A DNA stretch of 64,000 nt, taken from NCBI GenBank assembly GCA_026168455.1, contig CM047431.1, positions 25,576,965-25,640,964 on the forward strand, read 5' to 3'. Made by a program: the position numbers and the translations under genes. The DNA is from Theocolax elegans (taxonomy: Eukaryota; Arthropoda; Insecta; Hymenoptera; Cerocephalidae). The notes below the pieces were generated by a model. That model ran no database searches. It saw nothing but the letters and a program-made list of their open reading frames with translations, and had not been told where the DNA came from. Of this stretch, positions 1 to 11,457 are shown in pieces (the stretch's first letter is position 1; each line of letters opens with the position of its first letter).

Positions 1-128
1 ATCATTATTGCAATAACTGAATATACGTATTTAATACAAAAGATATATAAATAAATCGGATATATAATTATAATGAATAATATGATAACGTGACAGTGAC
101 AAGTTTGTGAAATCTAAACAATGTATTG

Positions 129-131
<3 letters not shown>

Positions 132-176
<45 letters not shown>
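132..176. repeat. (AAT)n microsatellite
   Basis: Fifteen uninterrupted AAT triplets lie inside the long-TIR element. The sister copy near 39902 has only a few triplets at the same place, so the run expanded after the copies separated. Confidence 0.95.
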
Positions 177-177
<1 letters not shown>

Positions 178-320
178 TTGATACTTTTATAGTAATCCTT
201 CAGATTAGTATTATAATTCTTGTAAGGGATGTAAAACTAAAAATCCAGCATTATAAATGTTAAAAAATAATTTTTTATAATTTTATAATAATATTTGTAT
301 TTTTAGCAGCTTCCAGGGGA

Positions 321-545
321 TTAGATGGACACTGAAACAAGTGGAGATACTTTTCTACCATTCCAAGGTAAGTGCATAAATTTTTTTGCAATGATCATGC
401 TACTTGATTCATCGTTATAAGGCAACAAATATACATTTCTATTAATATTTCGGGCACTTTTCCCGGATATTTTGACCATAAGTGATCTTAATGATTTAGA
501 CCCACTCTGGAAATTTTTAGGCAGTTTCTGACTATAAAAAGACAT
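321..545 (-). pseudogene. Small ORF carried by the long-TIR element
   Basis: A 74-codon frame begins MSFYSQKLP and is basic and serine-rich. I do not recognise it. A second copy lies at 40019-40258 on the same strand of the sister element. By eye the two differ at about eight codon positions within the aligned part, roughly six non-synonymous and two synonymous. That is close to neutral expectation and argues against purifying selection. It may be a relic of a captured exon or of an ancestral transposase. No splice structure is evident. Confidence 0.4.
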
Positions 546-1047
546 CTTTTAGACAGTATTAGGTTACCAGAGTCCGGAGCAGAATTTCTGATTTTCACTA
601 TTTAAGGTTTAAATGGCTTACAAGAGTGTGACAGCATACATTTATGTCTTTAAAAGTATTTTTAATGAAAAGTTCGGAAAATTTTACAAAAAAAGTCATT
701 CTTATGTTATTAGTGAAAAATGCATCCCCTGGGAGCTAAAAATTCATGAAAATGGGCATATAATGCAAAAAAAGTGCTAAGATGTCAACTTTGACACTCT
801 GTAACTTAAAATAATGGCCCAGAAAAAATCTGAAAAAATTCAGGAGAACTACTGGATACCTCTAAAACATATTCCCACAGATATAGCAATATTTATTTTT
901 TTCATCTTCGATGTCACAGAGAACCACCCATATATATATATCTTATTTGAATTACTCTACCGAATAGTTACCAGCACAATTTATTTAATCTTTTACTTAT
1001 TGTTCGTCAATTACAATATTTTCTTAACTTTGAATCAATCTCTTTAA

Positions 1048-2038
1048 CCCATTAATGCCCAAAGTGACCAAATTTTGACAATACTTACAGTCGCGTACAG
1101 CATCTACTTCAAATTGTTCAAATAATAGTTAAGTACTCATTTCTTACGTAAAATTTTATGTATTTTCTCAATCCGGCATCAAAATTGTCGAAAAAATTGT
1201 TATTAAAAAGTTATAAACAATTTTTTGAAAAAAACATATATTTTCGAGATAAAAAATTCGTTTAACCAAAATTTTCGAACGGAAAGAGGGCTCACTCGCG
1301 TGTCTAACGCATGTAGATTTGGTCAATGATATGTAAACTTTATTGTAAAATAGTTGCATATCCAAATTAAAAATGGCGGCCATTGAAACAACCCCTTTTC
1401 CACGAAAATTTTCCAAAAAAACTCATGATTTTTTTCTGTTATGCAACCAAAAGTGCTTAGAATTAACCAAAAAATACGTTTGAATTTTTTCAGAATTTTT
1501 TGAGCGACTTTGGGATTTTTCAAAAAATATCAATATCCAAAAATCCAAAAATTGCTCAAAAAATTCTGAAAAAATGCACACGTGTTTCTCATTTAAGTCT
1601 AAGCACTTTTGGTTCCATAACTTTTTTTCGTTAAGTCAATTCTAACCGAGAAAAAAAATCACGAATTTTTTTGGAAAATTTTCGTGGAAAGGGGTTGTTT
1701 CAATGGCCGCCATTTTTAATTTGGGTATGCAACTATTTTACAATAAAGTTTACATATCATTGACCAAATCTACATGCGTTAGACACGCGAGTGAGCCCTC
1801 TTTCCGTTCGAAAATTTTGATTAAACGAATTTTTTATCTCGAAAATTTATGTTTTTTTCAAAAAATTGTTTCTAACTTTTTAATAACAATTTTTTCGACA
1901 ATTTTGATGCCGGATTGTGAAAGTACATAAAATTTTACGTTAAAAATGAGTACTCAACTATTATTTGAACAATTTGAAGTAGATGCTGTACACGACTGTA
2001 AGTATTGTCAAAAGATGGTCACTTTGGGCGTTAATGGG
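1048..2038. mobile_element. piggyBac-like MITE with TTAA target duplication
   Basis: The element is a near-perfect fold-back. Roughly 370 bp from 1048 are mirrored at 1680-2038. It is flanked on both sides by TTAA (1044-1047 and 2039-2042), and its termini read CCCATTAATGCCC inward. TTAA targets and CC(C)-starting termini are hallmarks of piggyBac-type elements. The 991 bp contain no transposase. Short frames in the arms are mirror images of one another and are not genes. Confidence 0.85.
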
Positions 2039-2110
2039 TTAAATAAAAGTTATCTACAGTCAATTAATGCATGGGACTATTAATTGCTCAACTTAGTAAT
2101 TGATTGCACA

Positions 2111-2536
2111 TTACGTTTCGAGCCCAGAAAACTCCAATAAGGTAATTGTAATACAAATTATATTTTTCAACAAAAAACGTAACGTTGCACTGTAGCATTT
2201 GTAAAACGACACGTGAACCATGTGTAATATTTGGTAGTATATCATCCTTTGCATTCTTTTCACAATAAACCACGAAATGAAATACATAACCACTGTAGGA
2301 ACATACAGTCCATAATTTGATACCAAATCGTATTGGTTTCTATTTGATGAACTGTTTGAGAACGCATCTACCATAGTATTTAGCAGTGCAGTCGAGAAGT
2401 AATTGAATTTCTTGATGTTTTTATTGAAAATATCAAATATTCTCCGAACTTTCCAGAACATATCCCCCTTGTTTTCTTCTTCTGGCTTAGAATATTTAAA
2501 GTTAGATTTTATTTTCTCAAACTCAATTTTTCCCAT
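2111..2536 (-). CDS. Hypothetical protein or decayed exon, 141 codons
   Basis: The frame starts at an ATG in good context (CAGCAATGG). It encodes a lysine-rich N-terminal part, a middle serine/asparagine stretch, and a hydrophobic segment near residues 83-98 that could span a membrane, followed by a basic stretch. I do not recognise the family. Codon use is AT-rich like the surroundings, and neither splice signals nor a neighbouring exon are evident. It could be a single-exon orphan, the relic of a membrane protein gene, or chance. Confidence 0.25.
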   Translation of the reverse strand: MGKIEFEKIKSNFKYSKPEEENKGDMFWKVRRIFDIFNKNIKKFNYFSTALLNTMVDAFSNSSSNRNQYDLVSNYGLYVPTVVMYFISWFIVKRMQRMIYYQILHMVHVSFYKCYSATLRFLLKNIICITITLLEFSGLET

Positions 2537-3526
2537 TGCTGATACAATTTGTTAACATAATTATATAGTGTCTTCTATTTAAAAGAACATATATAACTAA
2601 ATTCTTCTAGCTTTTTAATGGACAAAAACACACATAAAATTACAATATTTTATAATCAATTGCATAAAATTATTTAAGTTTAATAACACTTTTAATTTTG
2701 ATTATATAAACAATTGCACGAGGAACACGTTAACAAATTGTCTTATTCAGTCAATAAAATATACGTAATGACATTTTATTACAAACATTACTAAATAATA
2801 ATCACAATTAGAATTGTTACAAATAAATTACAGTTCGACATAATAATTATTTTAAAAAAACGGTTGGTTCAGTAATTGAAATAATGCTAAATATCAGGTT
2901 TGCCTTTACGAATATTACAAAGCGTATAGATAACCGAAAAGAATATACCTTAAGTACCCAAATATATATAGATATATATACATATGTATATACATGGTAA
3001 GGAACGAGGGTCTGCCTCGAACATAGGTAGCGCCGTCAAGTGGCTTGGTAATGTCCCGCTAGGCCTGCGGGCGCCGACGTTAGATGCGTATGCGTTCGGA
3101 ACTCGATGATTGGCAGATGTCGAAGTCGTAGTTCCTTGACTAAGGCTCGTAGACACAAACGATGCGTCTCGATTCCCGAATACAAGATATCTCTCGACTT
3201 TGAATGTGTAATTCTTTAAAGCCCGAGTAGCAGAGTTCGCCCTCGGATAAAAATTATAGAGTTGACTAGCAGAGTCCGAGTAGCAGAGCTTCGCTTTACG
3301 GAAAACTAGACGAAAAACTAGAAGTGTATGTATCCGTTCTGGGTCCTCTTTATATACCCTAAAAATCTATGCATCTGTCCTTATCTGACGCTTTACTTCA
3401 GATGGAATTTGCGTAATTAGTTCTCGATTTTTCTATGCTTGCACCCGATTGGACCGTTAGATATGCGTGATTAAAAATTATCGAATTCCATGCATTTTCT
3501 GTATCGCTTCGTAGTTAATTCGGAGA
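2537..3526. other. Unassigned sequence; possible upstream part of an LTR-like repeat
   Basis: Up to about 2950 the sequence is AT-rich and holds nothing I can identify. From about 2994 composition becomes more balanced, with short repeats of GAGTAGCAGAG near 3220-3285 and a TATA-like TTTATATA near 3350. That fits the U3 part of an LTR whose 3' portion is the repeat beginning at 3527. No matching second LTR is present. Confidence 0.3.
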
Positions 3527-3905
3527 ATTTGCTGTCCCACTTTTATTATTACGCCATTCCCCAAAAAACGACTTAATGTATTCCTTCCTTCTTGCTTGAG
3601 TTTTCTAGTCCATGTCTCTCAACGCCGGCTCTTTGCCGAGCATTGATATTATAGAGCAATATACAGAAACTCTTGTGCAACACCTTTGTTTTGAACTCAC
3701 TATAGGCAATCACGCTCATATGCATATTGGCTTTAAATAATATTTTACACTCTATTTATTGGTCTCTTTTTCATTTAAAACGTTCGTAAATTAATCTGTC
3801 CCTTAGCTCTATAAATTAGAATTTATATTACTGCATTTACTTAGAATCATTTTGTATCAACCTTATTCCGTTCGTTTTCTACGACGTAATTTTATTCTAT
3901 ACTAC
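3527..3905 (+). repeat. LTR-like repeat family D, copy 1
   Basis: About 380 bp closely match 56808-57186 in direct orientation, from GAATTTGCTGTCCC to TTTATTCTA(T/A)ACTAC. Both copies include an AG-rich-free, T-rich central part and a CTCTATAA segment. Both end at an abrupt boundary: here the Gypsy gag relic begins immediately. It could be an LTR 3' region or an unclassified interspersed repeat. No coding potential is visible. Confidence 0.6.
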
Positions 3906-4700
3906 ACAAAAACGAGGACGAGGTGCTGCCGTCCTTGTCCGAACTTCTCACCGGAACTGCAGCTACGTGGTACCGGAATGAGAAGGGCAAATGGCACTCG
4001 TGGCAGGATTTTGTGAAATCTGCCAAGAAATGGTACGGTATGAGCTAAAGCTTCCAGCAAGGGCTCATCGAGGAGTCCAATGCTCGGACACAGGGTGAGG
4101 ATGAGCCGGTGAGAGATTACATCACCTGCTCAATCGCAATCATGCGAAAACTCAATTAGATCCCGAGCGAGCGTAGGCAATTGGACTATCTCTACCGTAA
4201 TATGCTACCTCAGCTTCAGCGGTTGTTTAAGAGAGCTGAAGCCAAATCTATAGAAGATTAATTGGAGCTGGCGATGGACGCCGACCAAACGCTCGAGCGT
4301 GAAAAGTTATATCGACCGCCTCCGGCAGAGGAAGATTTAATGCAAAGTCCAAGGTAGCAAGCATGGCTAAGAAGGTGAGTGAGTCGAGAAGATCCGATTG
4401 AACGGCTCACAAAAGTCTTGGAAGAAACCATTAGAACCAGCAAACGAGTAGCCAGACAGCTGGGGTTAAGGTGGATAAAGATATGCCACCTAGGAAGAAA
4501 ACCCACAAGTCTCCTCCTCGATTTAGCAGAAGGAGAAAGGAGACACGTAAAAGTCCCGATCGACGGTCATCGAGTGGTTCATCCTCGAAGCTTGGGGAAT
4601 CGTCGGATTCAAGAAAGAAGATTTTCCCAAGCCGATCAAGTGCCACACTTGTGGTAAGTTAGGGTACACCGTCAGGACGTGCCCTGACTGCGCAAAAAGC
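3906..4700 (+). pseudogene. Gypsy gag relic with zinc knuckle
   Basis: Three frames together give a retrotransposon Gag. There is a capsid-like stretch containing WYRNEKGKWHSWQDF, then a segment around LFKRAEAKSIED, then an arginine/serine-rich part, and last a knuckle CHTCGKLGYTVRTC near 4640-4680. The same capsid landmarks occur at 53050-54132 and, more distantly, at 19454-19765. In the knuckle the canonical histidine (C-x2-C-x4-H-x4-C) is tyrosine. In-frame stops occur near 4047 and 4158. Gag would have packaged the element's RNA. Confidence 0.8.
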
Positions 4701-4929
4701 GCGCGGGGAAGCGGTTAGAGGAGACGACCGCATACCCCAAAGGACAGGGAGTCCCCAAAGAGGACAAAAGTCTGATTCCCGATTACCGAGGTAGTCCAGC
4801 TGCAGTTAAGCAGAAAAGAAAAGGACTGATTCCAAACAGATCCCAGAAAGTTGGAATGGATCCGGAGACCTGCGATGTATTAAAGTTAGTGACATCGAGC
4901 ACTAACCGATGAAATTAGCGTCCTGAGGA

Positions 4930-5548
4930 CGAGACGCGCTGGTGCTGTCAGGTTGATCCAGCTGCATCGACAACCGTGATAGGTCCGAGCGGTTTGCAGT
5001 TAGTAACCGCTCTAGGCAGGTCGCTTCTCGAGTCGCGAGCTGGCAATGCCAAGCTCGCTGATGGTAGTACTCATCGGTTGTGTGGTCAAGTGATGCTACC
5101 ATTTACCATTGGTAAAGAGACTCGAGAAATACGCGTTGCGATCATGCCGAACCTGGATGCTGGAAGCTACATCGGAGTAAATTTTATCCGAGCATTCCGA
5201 GCCGTCCTAGACCCAGATTCCAACCGTTTATTTGTAAAGGGAACGAATCAAGTCCTACAGCTGGAAGTGGCAAGTATGGAAAGTGGCAATGCTTCATTAT
5301 CGTCAGCAGGTGTCGATAACGTAACAGTAGAGCGCACACAATTGCGCGAACTTCTAGACCGAGTGTTGTCCACAACCTTGTCAAAAATCGGCCGTTCTTA
5401 CGATGTCGAACATATAATCGACGTCGGATCAGCCAGGCCGATCAAACAGAGGTACTACCTCGTCTTTGATAAGATTCGAGAGGAAATGCACCGTCAAGTT
5501 CGCGAGATGCTCGAGATTGGCGTTATTGAACCCTCGAAAAGCGGTTGA
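4930..5548 (+). pseudogene. Gypsy aspartic protease and RT N-terminal relic
   Basis: The frame holds a retropepsin-like domain: a former D-T/S-G-A site now reading DPAA near 4955, a flap-like KLADGSTHRLCGQV near 5050-5100, and an IGVNFIRAF segment near 5170. It runs into the RT connection, where ...GVIEPSKSG precedes the stop at 5548. The active-site change predicts no proteolysis. In a working element this part of Pol would process Gag-Pol and begin reverse transcription. Confidence 0.75.
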
Positions 5549-6167
5549 TCCAGCCCCGTGGTGATGGCGAAGAAGGGTGAGAATGCTAGGCGTTTTTGCA
5601 CTGATTTTAGGTTTTTTAAGTCAACGCTTTGACAAAACCTGATGCGTATCCTTTGCCATATATGCAGGATATCTTGATATGAACTGGGCGTAGCACCAGA
5701 TACCTCTACTGGTGAAGTCGCACTCAATAACGGTTTTTACAGTACCTGGAATGAGTTTGTTCCAGTTTACTCGTATGCCGCATGGATTGGCAAATGCTGG
5801 CGCGACATTCCAACGCATAATCGATCAGGTGATTGGACCAGAACTCGAACCGGTTGCTTATGCATACCTCGACCATATCATTATTGTCACTGAGATGTTT
5901 AAGGAGCATAAGCAACTGTTGATCGAGGTGTAATCTCGCTTGGCAGAGGCCGGTTTATCTGTTAATCGGGAGAAGTGTGTTTTCTGCCAACCCGAAGTGA
6001 GATATTTGGGTGTGCGAGTTAACCGAGACGGGATACGACCTGACCCAGCTAAAACGGAGACGATTAAAGAATATCAGACTTCCAAGAATTTGAGGTAGCT
6101 GAGACGGTTTCTCGGTATGGCATCTTGGTACACACGCTTCATGCATGACTATGTTACCCCGCGTAAA
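5549..6167 (+). pseudogene. Gypsy reverse transcriptase relic
   Basis: Pieces in several frames match RT motifs: SPVVMAKKGENARRFC..F just after the stop, MPHGLANAGATFQR near 5775-5815, and the catalytic box near 5865-5885, which reads YLDH instead of YLDD. A thumb-like segment follows (VRYLGVRVN near 6000). The lost second catalytic aspartate, stops and frameshifts show it is dead. Sequence after about 6167 jumps to the integrase tail, so RNase H and the integrase core are deleted. Confidence 0.8.
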
Positions 6168-6411
6168 ACGAAGTAGAGATAGGCCTCGTAAAAACGCGAG
6201 GGTCGTCGTCAGACCAGGCGATCGGTCGATAGTAATTCCGACCGCTAGCCACCGCGGATTAGCCTAATGAGTTGGAAGCAGACCACGAGGGAACTGCAGT
6301 TAGTGTCCGGATTTTTGGGCCAGTTTTTTTGTACCTCTTAGCCACTTCCCATCACAAATTCGTCAGGAATGCAGAGACCACATCACGGGTATGTGGAATC
6401 TGGAAGGGGGG

Positions 6412-7364
6412 TGTAACGGTAAGGTATTGTTGATCTTACCATTTGACGAATTCGAGCAACACGAGCGAACAGTATCATAATATTTGCATCGGCTCGGGTC
6501 GGCGAGATTCGGCTCGACTGATTCGTCGTGGCTACACGGGCGAGATCGACTTCGCGCGCGCACCTGATTAGATACGTGAGAGGGAAATTCTCGCGCGCTC
6601 AGAAGAGATATAGCCGCCTTGCTAAATGACAGGTATGATCCCCCGTGTCCCGTGTTTAAAGCTCGCTGTGATAATTTTACCATGGTGTTCGCGTGTGCAT
6701 TTGAAGTGCAGGCCGATCCTGCATTTGCTGAGTGGTACAATACCGTCGAGAATCGACCTACAGCGACGTAACCACCAACGGACGACCGGCCAGCTGTTCG
6801 TTATACGATTCCAACATCGAAATCGAGGAAGTAATTGGTACCACTTCACGCGACAGCATTTTATTTAATAAACAATAAATAGTTTATTTATTGCGCTATA
6901 CCAGTCCCGTTGACTGTGTATATTATTTTATGCGATATTTTTCCCCTCTCTCTCTACGAGTCGGCCGTTTACCGACCTGTAATAATAAGCGTAGACCTCG
7001 GCGACATATAAATATTTTGTTTGTCATTTATCTTTATATTTATTTGAATAAATTCAATTTATTATTAGAATTCAATCGGTGTTCGATTAATTGAATTTAA
7101 CCCACATACGATTCCTTCCGTAATCCTAAGAGCTCGTATATATCTGGTTGACAAGTGCTCGACGCGATATCCCTATTTCGCGGTCAATTTTAGATTTGAT
7201 TTTTACCTGGTTGTTATCTGAAACAGTGCCTCGGTTTCAGACTAACACTTTAAAGATTTGGTAGAGCGGACAGGTAACCGCCGCCGCAACGCGGGAAAAA
7301 TACGTTTATTTAAATACGGTAAGTTTAACCGTACTGCTGAGCATCCGCGATAATAAAATAAACA
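6412..7364 (+). repeat. Gypsy family A 3' LTR
   Basis: It begins TGTAACGG directly after the polypurine tract. It aligns along its length with the solo LTR at 26488-27527 and, in reverse, with 51590-52445 and 58505-58965. The last about 25 bp of the full LTR (…ACTGTTACA) are missing, so the 3' end is truncated. GC-rich inner parts include short ORFs that are LTR sequence and not genes. Confidence 0.85.
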
Positions 7365-7399
7365 CAGTTTTGTAGATTCTTTTGTATTTCTTCAAGTAA

Positions 7400-8700
7400 A
7401 CTTAATTGCGTATCCATTGTTAAGTAGCTGTTTTTTTCGTTGTTTTTATTAAGATGATTTGACTAATTGTTCTTCGTGCTGTTATAGTTGGTTTTGTATT
7501 CCTTTCGCATATAAGCGTATTTGTTTGCATTTTGCATATGTCTCTTAAGGCACTTGTTTCACCCCAAGTTGGTAATACAAGTGCGACTGGGTAGTCTATA
7601 GATTCGATATACTTCTTTACCTTTTTCTTTAAAATGCTACATTTAAGTCTATCTGCTGGCAAATGATCAGTTGGTAGATTAGTTCTGTATTTCTCATTGT
7701 TATATATACAGTTAACGCATTCTATTTTAGTATTTTTGCACTCATTTACATTATGGTTTTCAGAGTACTTAATGCAGACTGTATTATTTCTGCACTTCGT
7801 TGTACTACTGGCGTAACTTCCATTAATACTGTATCTGTTTTATTTCTTTTGTTGGTATAAATATTTAGTATTTTTCCACTAGTGTTAAAGTTAGTAAAAT
7901 TCCTTATGTCAATGTCATTTTCGATTTTACTTTCTTTCATCTGAGTTGTATTGTTAATGCGAACTATTTTTATTTTTGGATTAGACTGTTTTTCTAATAC
8001 TATATCACACTGTTTCAGATTATTTTTTAGTGACAACTCAGCAGCTTCTACACTTTGATCGTTCGTGCAGCTTGTTTTGTCTAATGTATCTGGTTTGTAT
8101 TTCTTTTTGAGAAACTATGCAGCTCGCAAGCAGCTCTATGGTGTTTTTTTGTTCGATATCGTTGCATTTGACCGTGATTTTAGGAATATTATTTCAGCAT
8201 AAGATTTTTTAACGGGTTGTGTTTTGTGCATTTTTGTCTTTGTAATTCAATTAATTTTTTTGCACTTTGTTCTTATCTTATAATTCGGCAACTAGTTCTT
8301 TTAGTAACATGTTTTCTGTTACTATGTTGTCCACGTACTTGTTCTCGAATCTTATCGATTTATTTAGTTTTTCTGTAGTTTTATTATGCAGATCTTGTAA
8401 CAATTCTTCTCTTATTTCCTCTGATTGTTTCATTTTTATCATTGCGATCACTTTTTTCTCACATCACTTAACATATGTTTTTCAGTTATTGCTGTTACAT
8501 CACTTATTGTATGTTTTGGGCAGATTATTAAGTCATTACTCACATACTTCGGGTTTTTTTAATTTATCATAATCACTTCTATGGTATCCATTGTCACATA
8601 CCACATATATCACAGTTGTCACCAGTTGTTTAGGGTGTTATCTATAATACTTACGATCTAGATTATCGGGTGGTGGTTTCTGGGTCAACGCCATACTGGT
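7400..8700 (-). pseudogene. CR1-group LINE ORF1 relic with PHD finger
   Basis: Read on the minus strand, the 5' part near 8570-8640 encodes CDNGYHRSDYD...VCE preceded by CDICG, a PHD-type zinc finger now split by a one-base shift. A lysine/glutamate-rich coiled-coil-like region follows near 8280-8480. Then come frames at 7746-8036 and 7420-7662 with an ISGKILNIYT-like region and a degenerate knuckle (ECVNC...LPADRLKC). PHD fingers in ORF1 are documented for CR1-like LINEs. No RT of this element is present here. Confidence 0.6.
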
Positions 8701-8884
8701 TATGTACTGTTAATTCATTCTTTATTATTAAGAGAGTTTACTATTAATTATTTATATGTTGTACACTTGAATTAAAATTGCATGTGAAATCTGCAAACTT
8801 AACAGTGTAATGAACTGAGCGAACGAGCTCGAGGCACGTCCGCACACTTTGACTGCTGACGACTGTCTCCTGAAAGTATACCTA

Positions 8885-9300
8885 TATTTATTTAATCTTA
8901 GTCAATTACTCAAGAGTTTAAAGATACTGAACATATTTCGACAAAATACTGAATCAATTAAAAAAAATTAAATATAATCGACATAACAAAACTTACACTG
9001 GAGTAAAGAATTTTAATTTTAATTTTTAATACGTAATAACACATATATCATTAATTACAAAATTTCCGCACTTTTCCTGTAGGAAGCTACATCAATCTAG
9101 TAACAAATGTTTGATTTTTCTACCAGAATAATATTTTCAACAACAAAACTTAGAATATAAACTTATTCTTTGACCAATTTACATATATTTCATGCTTTTT
9201 CATGATATTTCATGAAAAGGAGACGTACAATTTAAAATTTCATGCAAAATTACCAAAGTCAGCTAATACATAGTATGTATTCAATTATTCATTTATTATT
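8885..9300. repeat. Interspersed repeat A, copy 1
   Basis: About 400 bp match 48160-48525 in inverted orientation, including GTAGGAAGCTACATCAATCT and the TAATACGTAATAACACATAT region. Copy 1 carries about 70 bp near 9170-9235, containing a CATGAAAAAGCATGAAAT-type short repeat, that copy 2 lacks. There is no coding potential and no visible target duplication. Confidence 0.65.
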
Positions 9301-9740
9301 AACCAGAGTTACATAGAAAACATATATGGCACAAAAGTATTGTATACATACACAATTCCTACAAAACATTTCACTCGCAGTTACAGTGATACGCAATTAT
9401 TTTACAATAACCCCACTACAATGCCGTGAAACCTGCAGAGGAAAATAAGATTTCCTGTTCGCAGGTCTGGTTTAAAACTATTAAAACTTAACAAAAACGC
9501 TGGTTAGTTATGCAGTACTTAGTACAGCAAACCACCATGCCATCCATCATTAACACACATACTATACATGCACACAATCGACATCGATAGTACTTCCCAG
9601 TCGGACTTCCTGACACGAGTTGCCCATCTCTGCCTACTCATTCATACATCTGGGTATAAGGGTTTTTTTCTTACTTATACTTATACACCAAAACTGATAA
9701 ATTTCTAAAGTTTGTATGGTGTAACATTTATTATACATTT
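9301..9740. other. Unassigned AT-rich sequence
   Basis: I see no gene or repeat with a partner in the window here. A short stretch near 9600-9660 is less AT-rich but has no long frame. Confidence 0.6.
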
Positions 9741-9910
9741 ACATATTTTTAAAATAAGTTTTATTATTAGATAAGAATATGTTTTATTATATTATATCAT
9801 ATCAGATTCAATTATTTGTATTTATTGGTTGTCTTTTATATAAATAATTTATTTATGTTCTCTTTATTTATTACTTTATTGTTTTTATTATTATTATTTT
9901 AGCTACTAGC

Positions 9911-10855
9911 TTACCAATATCTTACTAGCATGGCTCTAGCAGTCGTAAAAGTTTCTGTTGACGCGTTTCTGCTTCTTGCATATGCTATTTTTTCATAACT
10001 ATTGAGTCTGGCAGGGCACGTTAGTCCTACTGCACAGGTGACTCTATAATGCGGAAACATTTCTTTGTGTTGGAGTGCAGAATCACATTTGCACGATGAT
10101 GTGAATACTATATCATCTACTATTATTGTATCTTTGTATGATGGTTGGCTTTTTAGTGAATACATAGAATTAGTGAAAGTCTGAGTTCCTCTTATGCCTC
10201 TATAAAAATAAAGTAGTGCTTTATTTCCTCCTAGATAATTAATGTCTCCATACGTCATTCTGTGCGCGTTTATTTGTTCTATCTTGTTTCCAGGTGCAGC
10301 AGGTGCATTATTATTCATTATATTGTTACTATTTATTTTAGCCATATTATCTATCATATCAAAAACGGTTTCAATGGGCTTATATCTTTGAATAGTAGTG
10401 TCTCTCTTATATTCTATATTTGTTTCACATTCTTTTATAAATTTTTTAGTCATTATATTATTTTTTTCATTTTCTGTTTCTTTCATCCATATATACAGTA
10501 TTTCTTCAGTGATATTATTCAGTTTTATATTTGTTTTTGAAAAAAAGTCACTCATTTTATTGTAGTTATAATTTGAAATTCGACGATGTTTGCGATCTAC
10601 ATTATGATTGCATTTACCATTCGCACAAATATAAGTTCTTATATCTAGAATTATACTGTGAGATGACGACAGACTTTGTTTAATTTCAGTTCTAAGATTT
10701 GTATATTTGTTTATATCTAGTTTAACAGCATGTAATAATTCTTGTACTTTCATAGTATCACTAGTAAGTTGCCAGATCTCTTGTGCATGTATTTTTAAAA
10801 GCCAAATCTTGAACTGCTGACAATCAATATTTGATGCTTTCATTTTATTATTCAT
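9911..10855 (-). CDS. Intact 314-codon ORF downstream of LINE RT
   Basis: The frame is open over its whole length. Its ATG overlaps the RT stop as ATGA (10852-10855), so it may be translated by termination-reinitiation, a mechanism known between the ORFs of some LINEs such as SART1. The protein is lysine/asparagine-rich, with cysteine pairs around residues 78-83 and near the C-terminus (SSCKC, then VTCAVGLTC). No membrane segment or signal peptide is seen. I do not recognise a family. A third ORF after RT is unusual for LINEs. Alternatives are the remainder of an atypical ORF2 or an ORF from another element fused here. Confidence 0.5.
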   Translation of the reverse strand: MNNKMKASNIDCQQFKIWLLKIHAQEIWQLTSDTMKVQELLHAVKLDINKYTNLRTEIKQSLSSSHSIILDIRTYICANGKCNHNVDRKHRRISNYNYNKMSDFFSKTNIKLNNITEEILYIWMKETENEKNNIMTKKFIKECETNIEYKRDTTIQRYKPIETVFDMIDNMAKINSNNIMNNNAPAAPGNKIEQINAHRMTYGDINYLGGNKALLYFYRGIRGTQTFTNSMYSLKSQPSYKDTIIVDDIVFTSSCKCDSALQHKEMFPHYRVTCAVGLTCPARLNSYEKIAYARSRNASTETFTTARAMLVRYW

Positions 10856-11457
10856 TGATTCTTATCCAGTCTTTTATTTTTTTTTTTGTTACTTTTCTTG
10901 TTAATATCTAATACCTTTAAATCTCTTGTCAGGTTATTAAACGTGTCTATTGCTTTTATATAACTATTTTTTGTGCTCACTGTTTTAACGAATTTAGGCT
11001 TAATTATAAGTTTTCGTCTTGTTTTACTTTCTGAATTTAAAATTTGTCTTTTAAGATCGTTATAGTAATAAAGAAGACATTGATATGCGAAAGATTTTTG
11101 TATGTTTAAAGGGCTTATTATTTGAAAAGTATTTTTGTTTATAATTTTTAGGATCTTTGTTTGTATAGATTGTAATAGTTGTAAGTTATTTTGATATACT
11201 CCACCCCATGCTATGATTCCATAGTTAATCACACTGTTAAATAGAGCATAGTATATAATTTTCAATGTGTTACTATCCATGAATTTAGTTATTTTGCTGA
11301 ATACAAAAATTAGATATTTAGTTTTATTTATCAAGTATTCAATATGTTTATTCCATTTCATGTTCATGTCAAAATGTATACCTAGATATTTGACCTCCGT
11401 TACTCGCTTAATTAACTCATTGTTTATCTTGATATCTATCTTGTCTGGAACATTCAA
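10852..11457 (-). pseudogene. LINE reverse transcriptase C-terminal fragment
   Basis: The 201-codon frame contains the typical post-palm region of Jockey/CR1-type RTs: VKYLGIHFDMNMKWNKHIEY, then YYALFNSVINYGIIAWGG, then a conserved ILKIINK. The catalytic YADD box, the endonuclease and ORF1 are absent, because the copy is 5'-truncated upstream of the frame. The frame ends in a lysine-rich tail and its stop overlaps the following ORF. It cannot function alone. Confidence 0.8.

Larger units (their letters stand above)
1..929. mobile_element. Long-TIR element, right part (left end outside window)
   Basis: This stretch matches 39769-40640 in direct orientation. Positions 618-929 are the right terminal inverted repeat, the mirror of 39460-39770 in the complete copy. 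The terminus reads (minus strand) GGGTGGTTCTCTGTGACAT and abuts a TA-rich run, suggesting TA target duplication. It contains an AAT microsatellite and a small minus-strand ORF that also occurs in the other copy. No transposase is recognisable, so it is probably non-autonomous. The superfamily is not certain. Confidence 0.75.
3906..7364 (+). mobile_element. Ty3/Gypsy element, family A copy 1 (5'-truncated)
   Basis: The order is gag, protease and RT remnants, an integrase tail, a polypurine tract (GGAAGGGGGG at 6402-6411) and a 3' LTR starting TGTAACGG at 6412. The 5' LTR and gag start are missing, the element beginning abruptly at a repeat boundary. RNase H and most of integrase are deleted, because RT sequence ending near 6167 is followed directly by the basic tail also seen in the copy at 51590-54132. 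Several stops and frameshifts make it inactive. Confidence 0.85.

Noticed and set aside
1168..1930. Frames on opposite strands at 1168-1523 and 1703-1930
   Set aside because: They are mirror-image translations of the two arms of the MITE.
2950..3156. A small minus-strand gene at 2950-3156
   Set aside because: The serine/threonine-rich start and the IYICIYIYIY end come from LTR-like sequence and a TA repeat.
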